DNA of 64,000 nt from Abelmoschus esculentus. Its lineage: Eukaryota > Streptophyta > Magnoliopsida > Malvales > Malvaceae. Shown piece by piece: positions 11,828-23,510 of this stretch; the stretch's first letter is position 1, and every line of letters begins with the position of its first letter. The stretch is taken from the NCBI GenBank assembly GCA_035048815.1, contig JAUCBN010000035.1:17596001-17660000 (forward strand), read 5' to 3'. The position numbers and the translations under genes were made by a program. Below the pieces are notes generated by a model. The model made no database searches. It was given only the letters and a program-made list of their open reading frames with translations, and had not been told where the DNA came from.

Positions 11828-14589
11828 AAAATATATACTTTTTACGATATTTTTGTCACTTGGCCATTGTTTATCTAAAAAAGTAAAAATAGATTTTGTT
11901 TTCAATAGCTTTGATCCAAATTCAATGAAGTCAACATTATTATTTTGTTTAGTTTTCAATCTCCATGGTTAGAATCTAAGCAGCACAGCTATTGCCTATT
12001 GATCTTATCGGTAACCATTGTAATTATAAATATAATAAATTAAGTTTTATTTAATAAAAAATTATGAATTATTTGTAATATGAACCCAATCTTTTTTAAA
12101 TGCGTGTACATCTGGTAGTGAACAGGCAAATGGAAACAAAGTCTCCTTGTTTGACAAGGATTCCGTATTTAAGTTTTTAATCGAGTAATTTAAATAAGAT
12201 TTATATTATGATATTATTTAAATTTATTTTATTATATTAAAATTTTAATCTTTAATTTATTAAAAAATTTATTGTCACAGTGAATAAAAATAATAAGTTG
12301 TACTTTAAATTTTAAGTAATATTTAAACAATTAATATTATATCAATTAGATCTTCTATTAATTTAATTGTTTATTTAGGCATCCATGTCATTTTCGAAAC
12401 TGATGTAGAATGTTTTAAATAAATACATAAGAACTAGAGTCGACGTGTTAAAAATTTTAGTCAATATAAGTTAGAGTAAATTACATAGAAGGTCATTCAA
12501 TTGTTATAAAATGATAAATGAGACATTGAATTTAAGATAGTTATAAATAGATATTAGACTGATTTTTGAAGCGAAATATTGTATTCATTAAAAGAATTAA
12601 ATTTTAGAGAGTTACAATTATGTCCATTAATTGATTGTAATAATCAAATCATCTTATTAGTTAAGTGTAATAATCGAGTTATAGATTATCATATTTTGTT
12701 TATGATTATTTTATTAATTAGGTTATTTATAATTTACGAATAATTTATTGATTCATTCAATAACATACTAATAATTAGAGTAATTTATCCGATAAGAAAA
12801 TCATTGAAGAATGTTCTTTACCTATCGAATTTTTTTTTTAAACGGTTCGACGATTTTTTTTTAAAAACAAAAACAGAATCGTCACCAATCTTTTTTAAAG
12901 GTATGATTGGATCACCTAAAATCGAGTTATTTTAATAAAATCATTTTTGTTTTATTAAAACAACAATTTTGGTCTGCAAAAAACACAAAAACGGGTTAAG
13001 GAGTCAGTTACGTGTAGGGAAGGGTTAGCACCCCACAACTCCCAAAAACTGGTACCTAGCCGATTACAAAACGTTTTAAAGTTAGAATTTGCAAATTCGT
13101 ATAAAATTTAAGTTATTGTCCATTTATAAATATAATTTTATTTTAACGGTCCCACTGTCAGGAGAGTAAACTTTAATCACCACCAATATTTCTGGCGCTA
13201 ACCCGTTACCTCCCTTTAGTGAAACACCGCATTAATTAAGTTCCACCTTTTTAATCAATCAAAGAAAGAAATTTAGTGTGTTGAAACTTTTATTATTATA
13301 AATTACTTATTAACCTAGGAAATATCGAAGTAAATTTTACCTATTAAGGTTAAAATATGATTAAGTGTATTTTATGAAGTTGGTGTGAACGAAATATTTA
13401 TTTATCATATTCACAAGGCTTTAACTAAGGTAAATAAGAACCAAACCCTAAAGGCTTAACATAATTAGTAACTATAGCAACAATTTTTAAACCTAGAAAT
13501 TTGAAGAAAAGATGAAATTAAAACTAATAATTAAAATTAACCAAAAATATTTATAAGTTCTAAATGTATGTTTAAAAAATTAAAACAAAGAAAATCTTAT
13601 ATACAAATTATGATTTAAATAAAAGAATTTATAAGCGATAAAAATAAATAAAATTATATTAGGTATTTAAAGAATGGATAAATAAAAAAGATTTAAAGTT
13701 AAAAAACTAAAAGATTGTGGAGATGTGAATAACTTGGTTAGAAAACAATTTTTATAAAATTTTCTTCGATGAAAAATAAGCCAAACATCAAATCTTATTT
13801 TTTTGAAAAAATAATGAAAAAGAGAAAACATTAAAAAAACTATGTACATAAGATTAAACAAAAATAAAAATAAAACGATAAACAATAAAAATACCTCAAA
13901 ACACTTGAATCTTTTATTCTATCTTCGAATTCGTATAATAAAAGCTTAGAAACAATTCTTCCAAAATCTCTTTCAATACTCTTAATATTTTCTAAATTTG
14001 TATAGGAGTTGTGGTTCTTGTGGTGTGTGTATTACAAGTGAAGAGAGAGGGTTTATATAGGATTTTGAATCCACAAATACAAGAAAAAATTTCAAAATTA
14101 TAACTCTAAAATCATTAATTTGGGGGTAAAAAATCATCCAAAAAGTCTTGATTTGATTCTCAGAGTCATTTCTTCAATTTGACCAAAAGTGCTTCCTTAT
14201 TATGATGATACATTCATTTTGAATTGAATGTGAAAAATCAAGGTTGCAATCTCCTTCCTATTTTTTTCAAATCAACTTAAAATTATTTTCATTTCTTTTA
14301 AATCAAATTTGTAAGAATAATATAGTTCTAATTTTTTTTCCTTTTTGAGCAAAAAAATCAGTGACAATACTACCCACAACTTTTCATTTTTAACGAGCCA
14401 ATGACTATGAAATCTATTTGTGGTGTAATTTAACCTAAAATTTAAGAGAATTATTATTCTTTTGACACTAGTAATTGAATCTTGGTAAAAATTATAAGAG
14501 CTATTATAAATACGATGCATTTAGAAAGGAAAATAGTAAGGATCAGTTTACCAAAATCTTATATAAAAATTAGAAGTATAACGAAAAAT
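11828..14589. other. Intergenic, AT-rich, with old LTR-type repeat at about 12800-14100
   Basis: 11828-12800 is featureless AT-rich DNA. 12830-13260 contains phrases such as ggtatgattggatcacc, ggagtcagttacgtgtaggg and agggttagcaccccacaact, which I associate with a high-copy LTR-type repeat in cotton and other plants; the family cannot be assigned here. 13900-14060 (ctctttcaatactctt ... gaagagagagggtttatatagg) looks like the promoter end of the same repeat. There is no credible coding region. Confidence 0.4.
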
Positions 14590-15435
14590 AAATGTCTATA
14601 GAGATTTACATACCGTCAAAATTTAAAAGTCTTCATTATTCTTCTTATATTTATCCTAATAAAACACATTACAAAATAAAAAAGGAGCGGTGAACAAACC
14701 AAACTATTAAGCGGATTGCTCCATTACTCAGAACTAATTACCTCAGCAAATGTCCGTTAATTAATTGCACAAGCCCTCTAGCCCAAGCGGTTAACAGAAC
14801 GGTTGTTGTTCCTAGAAATCATGGGTTCAAGCATTAGCAATGTCAACCGAGTGATTGAGCGATCAATGTCAAATGGTGAAAATTATATTCTAGAACAGTA
14901 TCTGGATAGATGCAACCAAAAAATAAAGAAAATATGCAACAAAGACAGAAGAAAAAATATTAAAAAAATAAAATTTTTATTAAAATAAAAAATTAAAAAT
15001 ACAATAAAAAAAGAAATAACTAATATTGACGATTCAATCAATATCTAAATAATTATCGATAACCAGCTAATTCTTAGGAGAGGTTTTTTTACAGTTGCAT
15101 AATAACCACTACGAATTGGCTTATTTTTGTGAAGTAAAACTTATGAGAGTTATTTTTTATAATAACCACTAAATTTTTATTAAGTTCAAAAGTGCAATAT
15201 ATTTAGGGAAAAACCAATGAAACTAAATTAATTAATTAATTTTTTTTAAAAGTAGAATATATTTTATGAAGATAAACATATCATCAAAATTCAAAAGTTT
15301 TTTAATTTTTGTCTTTGTCCAATCGAGACGCATAATAGGTAAAAAAAGAATGATGAGCAATCCAAACTATTAGGTAAAATGTTTCACTACACAAGACTGA
15401 TTACTTCAGTACCTACCATTAACCGAGTGAGGATC
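14590..15435. repeat. Diverged direct duplication, copies about 14590-14770 and 15255-15435
   Basis: Both copies share the order gtcaaaatttaaaagt, then gagc(g/a)..gaacaa.ccaaactatta, then ttactcagaactaattacctcag against acacaagactgattacttcag. They lie about 660 bp apart and are heavily diverged. The origin is unknown; the SINE-like unit lies between them. Confidence 0.55.
14771..14930 (+). mobile_element. tRNA-derived SINE-like unit, copy A
   Basis: tagcccaagcggttaacag at 14779 fits a pol III A box of the Leu/Ser tRNA type, and gggttcaagcattag at 14823 lies where the B box would be, 44 bp on. The following 80 bp (gtcaa.cgagtgattgagcga, then aattatattctagaacagta) recur at 25850-25908 in copy B, so this is a dispersed unit and not a functional tRNA. 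The two sides do not fold into a complete cloverleaf. No target duplication was identified. Confidence 0.55.
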
Positions 15436-15880
15436 TAACTTTCTATGACCACCGACAAAACCATAGTCAGAAACTAGCACCGATTTAAATCTCTGCAACA
15501 ATCGACTGCTAGGGTATGATAAATCATGCCACAAAGACAGATAAAATAAATCACAAAAAATAAAAATATATTACAAGAACAGACAAAAAACATGTTATAA
15601 AGACAAATATTTTTATTAAAAATATAAAAATAATAAAAAATAAAAAATTAACAAATTCGATTGTTGATAACTAATATAAAAATTAATTATTAATCACTTA
15701 TCAAATTAAAAGAACTAAAAAGTTAACGGAAGAAAAGAGAGATACAGAAAACGTTAATTTTAATAGATTAATTAATTATTGATTTAATTATATATTTTAA
15801 ATATATTATGTATTAAAATTAAATATTTTTTTAATTAAATAAAGATTATTTTTATATCAGAATGAGTATTTTTCATCACT

Positions 15881-15899
15881 GGAACCACTGACATCCGCC
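15881..15899 (-). pseudogene. trnA-UGC: trnA-UGC exon 2, 5' portion only
   Basis: GGCGGATGTCAGTGGTTCC matches the first half of the 35-nt 3' exon with two changes. The sequence then leaves the plastid consensus, which sets the left edge of the insertion. Confidence 0.8.
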
Positions 15900-16659
15900 A
15901 TATGGTAAACCACCTCCTTTCAAGCCCCCGGTTGATTCTATCATAGAGGCCAACGATAAACAATAACTCTCCCCGAACACAGCTTACAACTTTTATCGTA
16001 CTGTACTCTTCAAAAAGCAACTCTTCTCAAAATCTTAAAAGGTGTTGAGTTGGAATCCCATTCAAACTAAGGATTCTTGTGGTTCCGGAGGATCCAGCTA
16101 CAGGAGAACCAAGAACGGAGAGCTTTCCTCCCTCCGACTCTTTGGTCTTAAGAATGCTAGTTTTAAGAATGAGTAATTGCCCTTCTCCGACTCTTACTGC
16201 CAACTTGAGAACAAACAGCTAATGTATTTCACTTATTGAACAGGGTTCTATGGTCGGTCTGCAACCCCTTGATACCGAAGGCATCCTTGGGGGATCTCGT
16301 AGTTCCTACGAGGTGGAGACGATGGGGTTGGCCATGGATTTTTTTTGTCGTATTTCGCTCAAAGGGTTGAAGGGAGATAGTGCATCAAGCTGTTCGCAAG
16401 GGCCAAATTGATGGGATCCCTAGGGGAGCCGCTGACTCCAATTATCGTCTATTTACGATCCATACTAGATCCGACCAACCACCCATCCTACCTCTTCTAC
16501 GTTCTTGACAGCTCATCTTTGTCTCAGTAGAGTCTTTCAGTGACATGTTTCTGTTCTCTTTCCCATTACTTAGAAAAAGTGAGCCACGGGTTAAAGTACA
16601 AGATACTATCATTACCGCATGGACAATTAGACACTCAACCCGTAATCGCAACGACCCAA

Positions 16660-16697
16660 TTGCAAGAGCGAAGCTCTACCAACTGAGCTATATCCCC
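16660..16697 (-). pseudogene. trnA-UGC: trnA-UGC exon 1 remnant (plastid-derived)
   Basis: The 38-nt 5' exon is almost intact: GGGGATATAGCTCAGTTGGT followed by AGAGCTTCGCTCTTGCAA, including the UGC anticodon. One T replaces the C I expect in the anticodon stem region. The partner exon is truncated and the group II intron is decayed, so it is not functional. Confidence 0.88.
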
Positions 16698-16760
16698 TGA
16701 GCCAAGTGGAGCATGCATGAAGGAGTCAGATGCTTCTTCTGTTCTTTTCCTTGGCGCACC

Positions 16761-16795
16761 TAGACCATCCTAGACTTGAACTAGAGACCTTGCCC
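16761..16795 (-). pseudogene. trnI-GAU: trnI-GAU exon 2 remnant (plastid-derived)
   Basis: The 35-nt 3' exon of plastid tRNA-Ile is recognisable (GGGC.AGGTCTCT.GTTCAA then GTC.AGGATGG). Several positions are changed, including two near the 3' end of the acceptor arm. The 5' exon is not in the insertion, so no tRNA can be formed. Confidence 0.85.
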
Positions 16796-17742
16796 GTGAA
16801 GTAAATCATTGCACCGATGGTCCAACCAATTGGGAGAGAATCAATAGATTCTTTTTCGGGAGCGATTCATCCTTCCCAAACGTAGCATACAACTCTCCGT
16901 TGTATTGCGCTCTCCAAGTATGCTTGTTCCCCCTTTTTTCTTACTATGGCAAGTATTTGTGAAATAAGAAATAACTCCGATGGGAAGAAAAAAAGAGGGC
17001 GTTAAGAGACCCTATTGGCCCAACGCTAAACACTCTAAGATCCTTTTTTAAACTTACTCCCATTTCGAGTCGAGAAATAAATAAATAGACACATATCATT
17101 GCACTGATTGAGGGAGTTCATAGTGATTGAGGGGTCGGAGACCAAAAAGTGAATTATTTATCAGTCAATCATTCCAATCAATAGATCTCATATTCAAATA
17201 ATCTTTTTAATATTTAAATTAAAATTGAACCGATAAAATATCATTAATATAATATTAATAATTTTTGAGTAAATTGCGTGTCAACTTTATGTTTGATGTT
17301 CAAGATTCAAAATTTTTTAAAATTGTCTCTAAAGTTTAAATAAATTATTTTAAAAATAATATATCTTATCATTATATTTAACCATTTAATCCTTATGGGT
17401 AATACAATATTAATACTTTAAATATTAATTAAATTTATTTTTATAAAAATTTCAGAGTAAGACATTTTTGGTCGATAATTGCAATTTTTTCATATGATTT
17501 TCTGTCTTGTAGTCTTATTTTATCTCCTTAACAGCTTTGTGATTAAAACATTAAAAGTTTAATACTACTAGTATTTTTTTTAAAGACATCAGGTTTTGAG
17601 GTAGGAAACGAAAGTCTCCTTGTTTTGTCGTGTCTGGATCTTTGATTCGTAGAAGTTCCGAGTTCCCATATATACCGTCCAAACAGACATTGGAAAGACA
17701 ACCCCGAACACTTTAGTAGAATCGCAAAAAACAAATTAAATA

Positions 17743-18864
17743 ATGTCCCTCCAACGCTACCGCAATTCCTACTCCTTCCCTTCTTGCTTCCGCCGTTCCG
17801 CCACCGCAGACGACCACCACACACAACCTTCTCCGACGCAAAAGTCAGGTAAAACTAACCTTGCCGCCACAAGCCTCTACAACACAAAGCTAGGCCTGTT
17901 TTCTCTCACCTGGTCCCGGGCCTTCCTCGGCCACTCCCTCCGCCTCCATCTCCACCCTTCCTCCCACTACTCTCCCTCTTCTTCTCCTCTCTCAGTCCAT
18001 CCCTCCCTTTTTAACTCCACCCTCCATTTTCATCTCAATTTCAATCCCTTTGCTTTTTGGAAGAAAAATGGTTGTAAAAAGCTCAGATGTTCAACACTCC
18101 ATAGGCATAATGTTAAACTCTTCTGGGACTTTTCCCGGGCAAAGTTCGGATCCGGTCCCGAACCCGAATCTGGGTTCTTTGTTGCTCTTGTTGTTGATAG
18201 AGAAATGATGCTTCTTGTCGGCGATGCTACTAAAGAAGCTTATTCCAGAACTAGAGCTACAAGGCCTATGAAAAGCCAAGGTCTTATTTTGAGAAGAGAG
18301 CATGTGTTTGGCAACACCGTGTACAATACAAAGGTAAGATTCGGAGGCAAAGCGAGAGAGATTTCGATTGATTGTGGGGTGAACGATGATGCGAAGCTTT
18401 GTTTCAGCGTGGATAACAACAGGGTACTGCAAATAAAGCGGCTTAAATGGAAATTTAGAGGCAATGAGAGGATCGAAGTTGAAGGGGTCTCGATACAAAT
18501 CTCGTGGGACGTTTATAATTGGTTGTTCCATAAGGATTCGAGCAACGGACATGCCGTTTTCGTGTTCAAGTTCGAGAACGATGGCTCTGAGATTGTTGAA
18601 GACGATGATTATGATGAGCAGCAGGTGAAGGATGAAGTGCGGAACGGTGTCGTTATGTGTCAGCAAAGTTCTTGTAGTGTTGGTAGGAATGGGATTGACT
18701 GGAGAAAGAGGAGGACAGATCGAAGCTCATCGTCTTCTTCTATTTCTATGTCGTCTGCTTCGTCTGGAGGTAGCTCGTCGGTGATGGATTGGGCAAGCGT
18801 GGAGGAGAGTGAGTTAAGTGCTCCTACCGGCTTCTCCTTGGTTGTTTATGCCTGGAGAAAGTGA
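17743..18864 (+). CDS. DUF868 family protein, 373 aa
   Basis: Intronless frame. The N-terminal part (residues 1-90) is rich in Ser, His and Pro. The conserved DUF868 core follows: LTWSRAFLGHSLRLHLHPSS (about 54-73), FWKKNGCKKLR, VKLFWDFSRAKFGSGPEPES (about 124-143), GFFVALVVDREMMLLVGDAT, then LRREHVFGNTVYNTKVRFGG, KAREISIDC, QIKRLKWKFRGNERIEVEGV and SIQISWDVYNWLF. The C-terminal tail is acidic, then a serine-rich run, ending with WASVEESELSAPTGFSLVVY. Family members are plant-specific, 270-370 residues long, and have no established biochemical role. There is no signal peptide or clear membrane span. The first ATG follows a fairly long upstream open stretch; a start further inside is unlikely because the LTWSRAFLG block would then be near the end. 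Confidence 0.92.
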   Translation: MSLQRYRNSYSFPSCFRRSATADDHHTQPSPTQKSGKTNLAATSLYNTKLGLFSLTWSRAFLGHSLRLHLHPSSHYSPSSSPLSVHPSLFNSTLHFHLNFNPFAFWKKNGCKKLRCSTLHRHNVKLFWDFSRAKFGSGPEPESGFFVALVVDREMMLLVGDATKEAYSRTRATRPMKSQGLILRREHVFGNTVYNTKVRFGGKAREISIDCGVNDDAKLCFSVDNNRVLQIKRLKWKFRGNERIEVEGVSIQISWDVYNWLFHKDSSNGHAVFVFKFENDGSEIVEDDDYDEQQVKDEVRNGVVMCQQSSCSVGRNGIDWRKRRTDRSSSSSSISMSSASSGGSSSVMDWASVEESELSAPTGFSLVVYAWRK

Positions 18865-20052
18865 AGATTCCAGTTTTTAATTATCACTAACCCATTTGTA
18901 TTTGTATAACCCAGATAGATCTCTAACCATTTCAAGAGGAGTTAATGTTCCAAGAAGACATCGAGATTTCCCCCCTAATTTTGCTGTTCTTATGCTGAAA
19001 ACACAGATTTTTGTTCCTTTACTTGCTGTCTTTCCCTTGTATGTTTAGCCTGTAGGTGTTTGATTTTAGAACAGTGGTCGTGTAATGCGGAACTTTCAAA
19101 GTTAGACTCTGCGTGTGAATCCAATAACCCATCTGGAGACTTTGGATCCTCTCGACAAAAAAGTTTGTCCCTGTGAGACTGAAACAACAGGTTACTTCGT
19201 CGGTCGGTTAGCTTTACACTTCTGAGCGTGACAACCGAGAAGGGCTCCGAAGGTGACGAAAAGCAGCCAAACTGTGTCGGGGTTGACTGTCTCTGTCTCA
19301 ACACCATGACTCATCTTTAGACTCTTGGATTGTGGCCATAGATTTTCATCTGGAACAAAAGATTCTTCTTCGGTACTCGTAGAGGTAATAAATGAGTCGT
19401 TTCACTCCGGTAATTTTGGATTTGTCTTTTTCGGATTAATTTCGATTCAATTTAGTGATAATTCAGATTAATTATCGGGTCATGTTAATATTGAATCGAT
19501 TAATTTTAGACTAAATATTTTAGAATCAATTGATTTAAGTCAATATAAAATTAATTTAGGGTTTTATTCATATTAATTTTTAAATCTTCGAATTACATTG
19601 AATATGAATCCAGTCGAAATATATAAAATATTGATATATTTTTATAAATCTTTTTGTTTGTCGATTATTTTTAGGTCATTTTTAAATGATTTTAATTCCT
19701 AAATATGAATGCGAAATTCTTTTCAACACGAAAAATCATTTTTTTATTTTAACAATTTCATTTATATTATTATAAATAAACCTCGTAGTAATTTCATATA
19801 TAGTTATTATTATACATATATCAACAACAATCCAATAAAAAATTGCTTAGTCAAATCGGGTTTGGGTAAAATAAAATTATATTATTTTTGGTTTGGGTGT
19901 AATAAGTTTTAATTGACTTTATTTTGATTAAAAATTAATTTAAATTTATATTAATTTAACTAAAATCGGATATTTTAGTTTGATCAAATACAAATAATAT
20001 TATAAAAATAGACTGATCAAATTAAAATATAAAAATATTAATATTATATTTT
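18865..20052. other. 3' flank of the DUF868 gene, then AT-rich spacer
   Basis: 18865-19060 is probably the 3' UTR of the DUF868 gene. The minus-strand open frame at 18990-19307 has no recognisable protein and is treated as chance. 19400-20050 is AT-rich and has no feature I can support. Confidence 0.5.
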
Positions 20053-20574
20053 AGGTTTAAGGGTCAAAGAAGTCTTGAAATTTAAAAAAAAAATTAAGCC
20101 TTTGAACCAAAAAAATTAATCAATTAAGTCCTTGAACTAAGAAAACGAATCAATTAAGCCCTTTGATCAATTTTGATCATTAAATTTGAACAATTGTTTT
20201 TATCCATTGTTATAGTGCAACGTGACATAGTATTTTTACTTGATATTTTTTAGAATTTTATTTTATTTAAAAAATCCTTTAAATATTTTAAAATTCTAAA
20301 ATAACTTATAAAATTTATAAAAAATACTTTTTAAATTGTTTTGAAAATGTAACATGATAGAATTGTATTGTATCATGTGTCAATAATATCTAAAGAAAAA
20401 AATTATCAAGATTTAATAGTCAAAATTGATCAAAGGACTTAATTGATCTAATTCTTGGTTCAAGGGCTTAATTGATTAATTTTTTTAGTTCACGGGTTTA
20501 ATTGAGTGCAAAAAAATCAAGGATTTCATTGAATTTTTATCAAAAGTTTAAGAGTTTCTTAAATCCTTAAACCT
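20053..20574. mobile_element. Foldback (long-TIR) element, about 520 bp
   Basis: The left arm (aggtttaagggtcaaagaag, then aattaagcctttgaaccaaa, then caattaagccctttgatcaa) is the inverted complement of the right arm up to cttaaatccttaaacct at 20574. The arms are roughly 150-200 bp with many mismatches. A 7-bp direct repeat atatttt borders both ends (20046-20052 and 20575-20581), although its AT-richness makes it weak evidence. There is no coding capacity, so this is a non-autonomous element, possibly Mutator-like. Confidence 0.7.
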
Positions 20575-20905
20575 ATATTTTAATATAATAGATAGATTAA
20601 ACCTATAATCTACGATATTGGAATAAAAAATATTATTTTTATAATATCTTTAGAAGTATTAAAATTATCAAGTCTTAAACTAATTAATGGAATCGAATAA
20701 ATCAAATTTTATTCCTCTACAACTAATAAATCAGAAAAAGTTACGAAATATACCCATAAATTCATTTAAATTACCACAGTATTTATAAGTTTTACATGTT
20801 TTCCATTTAAAGTGAAAAGTAATCCTGGTTGGTTGTCACTTGTTTCATTCATACGGAAAAGGGTTTGATTCCTTTTATAATAAACGTTGGGTGGGTTATT
20901 AGGAC

Positions 20906-21383
20906 TAGGGGCGAACAAAACTCGATTCAAATTAAAAAAATTATTTTTTTTTAATTTTGAGTTATTCGAGTCAAATCAAATAACTCAAAAAATTTTTGAT
21001 TTCGAGTCGAGTTGAAATTTTCAAAGTTCGAGTTATTCGAAAAATCGAAAATTTTCAGGGTTTAATTACACATTTAGTCCCTGTAGTTTTATTTTCAGTT
21101 TTATTTCAATCTTATCTTCTTTTTTTTACTATTTTTACCTTTTCATTTTTATTTTTTTACAATATGATCACTTTTCATTTTTATTTTTTATTTTATTTAA
21201 TACAATTTTTATTTAAATTATTTAAGTTATTTTATATTTTTAATTTATATATTTATATTATTATATTTAATTTATTATTATTTTTATCTTCTTTTGGCCT
21301 TATATAGATAAGAAATAAAATTTTAACAAGACTCGTAATTTAATGAAATGACATATTCATAGCTAAAGTATATGATGATAATG

Positions 21384-21418
<35 letters not shown>

Positions 21419-21690
21419 TTAAAATCTTATTTAAAAATAATATGAAAAAAATATGTATATAGATATGAATTTAGAGTCATTTAAATTAGAATTAAAATGT
21501 ACAATAATATTATAAATAGTATAATTAAAATTTATGCATAAACTAGAAAAATCGAATCGACTCGAACTCGCTAAAACCGACTCGAATCGAAAAAATTTCA
21601 AAAAGAGTTCAAATTATCAAACATGTTGACTCAACTCGAATAACTCAAAAATTTTTGACTCGATTCGACTCGCTCGAACGCTCATCCCTA
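20906..21690. mobile_element. hAT-type MITE, 785 bp
   Basis: Termini are taggggcgaac at the left and, inverted, tagggatgagc at the right. Flanking octamers attaggac (20898-20905) and attaagcc (21691-21698) agree at six of eight places, fitting an aged hAT target duplication. Subterminal regions carry several copies of cgagtt/actcga in both orientations. The centre is AT-rich and holds an (ATA)n microsatellite at 21384-21417. There is no transposase. Confidence 0.65.
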
Positions 21691-23510
21691 ATTAAGCCTT
21701 ACTACCAGGGACTTTGGTTTAATATATTATATTATATTAGTAAAATTTAAATAAAAAGAATTACAGATGATGTACATTTTGATAGCATTTATATTTGTTA
21801 TTGTTTCATTGGGTAAATAAAATTTGATTTAACTCGAATTTTTTTATTCGATTTAAAGCGAAAAACTCGATTTGATCTATTTTGATTTAAAATTATATAA
21901 CCTCGATTCGATTTGAAAAAAAATAAAATAAAATTTGAGTTATAAAATGAAAATTCAAATAACTAAAAAATTTTAGTAATCAATGAATTCTCTTTATTTT
22001 TTCTGATATATATATAGCAATATAAAAAAATAAAAAAATTATATGTCACATATAAAAATATGTATACATATCTTACATGCTTAAAGAAAGCCATTTAAAT
22101 TACAATTAAACTATACTCTAACATGATAAACAATTAGGATTCAATTTATATAGAACTACAAAAACTTGACTCAAATTTTATAAATTTAAATTGAATAAAA
22201 AATCTTTCAATAAAATTTAAATTATAAACTATAACATTTATACCCTTGAATTTAAAAAATGTTTATAAATTTTATATTCTATCAACATTTTTGGTACGTT
22301 CCTCTCCCCATCCTTGAGAACATGGTCTCCCTTTTCTTTTCCTTGTTTTTGTTGATTTTCACCGACTGTCGTCCACCTCTATTTCTTTCTAAACCAGCTC
22401 AGCTGGTGAAAGTATGAAATGGGATCCAAGGTCAAACAGTGCATTAAACAACACCCTGGCCTGGCCTGGCCTGGCCTGGCCTGGCCTGGCCTGGCAAGAG
22501 CCAAATGGGTGTTGGGGCGTTACAACAAAACAGGTTGGGTTATCAAAGGGATGGAATAGACACGCAGGATACAACACAAAAAAAATGAACTTCTACAGGT
22601 TGAACTTCAATGCCTTCGTAAGTGATAAAATTTTGGGAAGGGTAAAAACGAGAATAAAGTTTATAAGAGAGGTCAAGTTTTGATCTTTAAAAGTAAGAAT
22701 CACCTAAAAGATCATCTTGAAAGTTTAAAAGTGGCATATCTTAAAAAATAGTTAAACTTCATCTAATTTATGAAATTAGAATTAAAATATAGTATTTTTC
22801 TCATCGAGTCAACTTTTACCTACCTTAAATAAAACCAAACTGATGAAGAATGATGAAATGAAGTCATCTAACTGCTTGTCGATGCACTAAATGACCTATT
22901 AGCCAAAGATATTTGTTTTGTATGAATTTAAATCTAATAGTAACTAACTAAGGAAGACTGGTCGTAGATGACAACTAAGGAAGAGTGGCTTTCTATATCT
23001 CGATCCACCCTGGGTACTTGCTCAAACGAAAGAGGAAAAAAGATGATCAGAAACTCAATGATTTGATAGAGTGAAAGAGAGTATGAACATCAATGATTCA
23101 AAGGGGAGAACAGGTTGCTGAAGTTATTGTTTATTCCCATAAACTTGAATGAACTCATTATTGAACCAGGGAGCAAATGGACAGACACAGCTTGTTTTGT
23201 CCCAATCTGACAAACACAATCCCTCATGTTCAAGGGAAGAACAGGGACCAATGTCCACAACCATAATCACTCACTTTCAACACTACAAAAAGAATTCCTA
23301 CCGTTCAGAAACATATAACGGTTCGAAACAAACATGATTTCAAGCAGGATCGTGAAGAGAAGAAACAACATAGATCGTTTCCATTCAAAGCAAAAAATAA
23401 CAAAATAGAAACACTGCGAATTTCCAAAGCAGTGGTTTCCATGGCCATCCAAGTAAAAGGATTTGCACTTGTTAACCTTATCTACCGTTTGACTATACTT
23501 GAAGCTTTCT
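21691..23510. other. Intergenic spacer and 3' flank of the deSI-like gene
   Basis: 21830-21960 has more actcga/tcgagt phrases like the ends of the neighbouring MITE, perhaps half of a second copy. 22290-22400 is pyrimidine-rich. 23080-23510 lies downstream of the deSI-like stop codon and probably includes its 3' UTR. I see no gene. Confidence 0.4.
22455..22494. repeat. (CCTGG)8 pentanucleotide microsatellite
   Basis: Eight perfect CCTGG units stand in AT-rich surroundings. CCWGG is also a site of plant CHG methylation. Open frames that cross it on both strands (giving WPGLA or QARPG repeats) are products of the repeat and not genes. Confidence 0.97.

Larger units (their letters stand above)
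15880..17160 (-). other. Nuclear plastid DNA insertion (NUPT) from the rrn spacer: trnI-GAU 3' part to trnA-UGC
   Basis: On the minus strand the order is trnI-GAU intron (3' part), trnI exon 2, the 63-bp trnI-trnA spacer, trnA-UGC exon 1, the trnA intron, and the 5' part of trnA exon 2. This is the conserved order inside the plastid inverted repeat between rrn16 and rrn23. The segment is plainly GC-richer than its surroundings. Compared with the plastid consensus as I remember it, differences are scattered and many look like C-to-T or G-to-A changes, as expected from methylcytosine decay after transfer. The left end breaks inside trnA exon 2 at about 15880 and the right end inside the trnI intron at about 17160. 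The rRNA genes are absent. Open frames here (for example 16442-16651, minus) are intron shadows and not genes. Confidence 0.93.

Noticed and set aside
14771..14850. Possible functional nuclear tRNA gene
   Set aside because: A- and B-box-like bases exist, but acceptor and anticodon arms do not pair and the sequence recurs as part of a longer dispersed repeat.
16442..16651. Minus-strand open frame in the plastid-derived block
   Set aside because: It is the trnA intron read through; this plastid intron often shows such frames and no protein is known from it.
18091..18666. 191-codon minus-strand open frame
   Set aside because: It is antisense to the conserved core of the DUF868 gene and has no domain.
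22389..22683. Open frames with GQARPGQARPGQ or WPGLAWPGLA runs
   Set aside because: They only translate the (CCTGG)8 microsatellite and its flanks.
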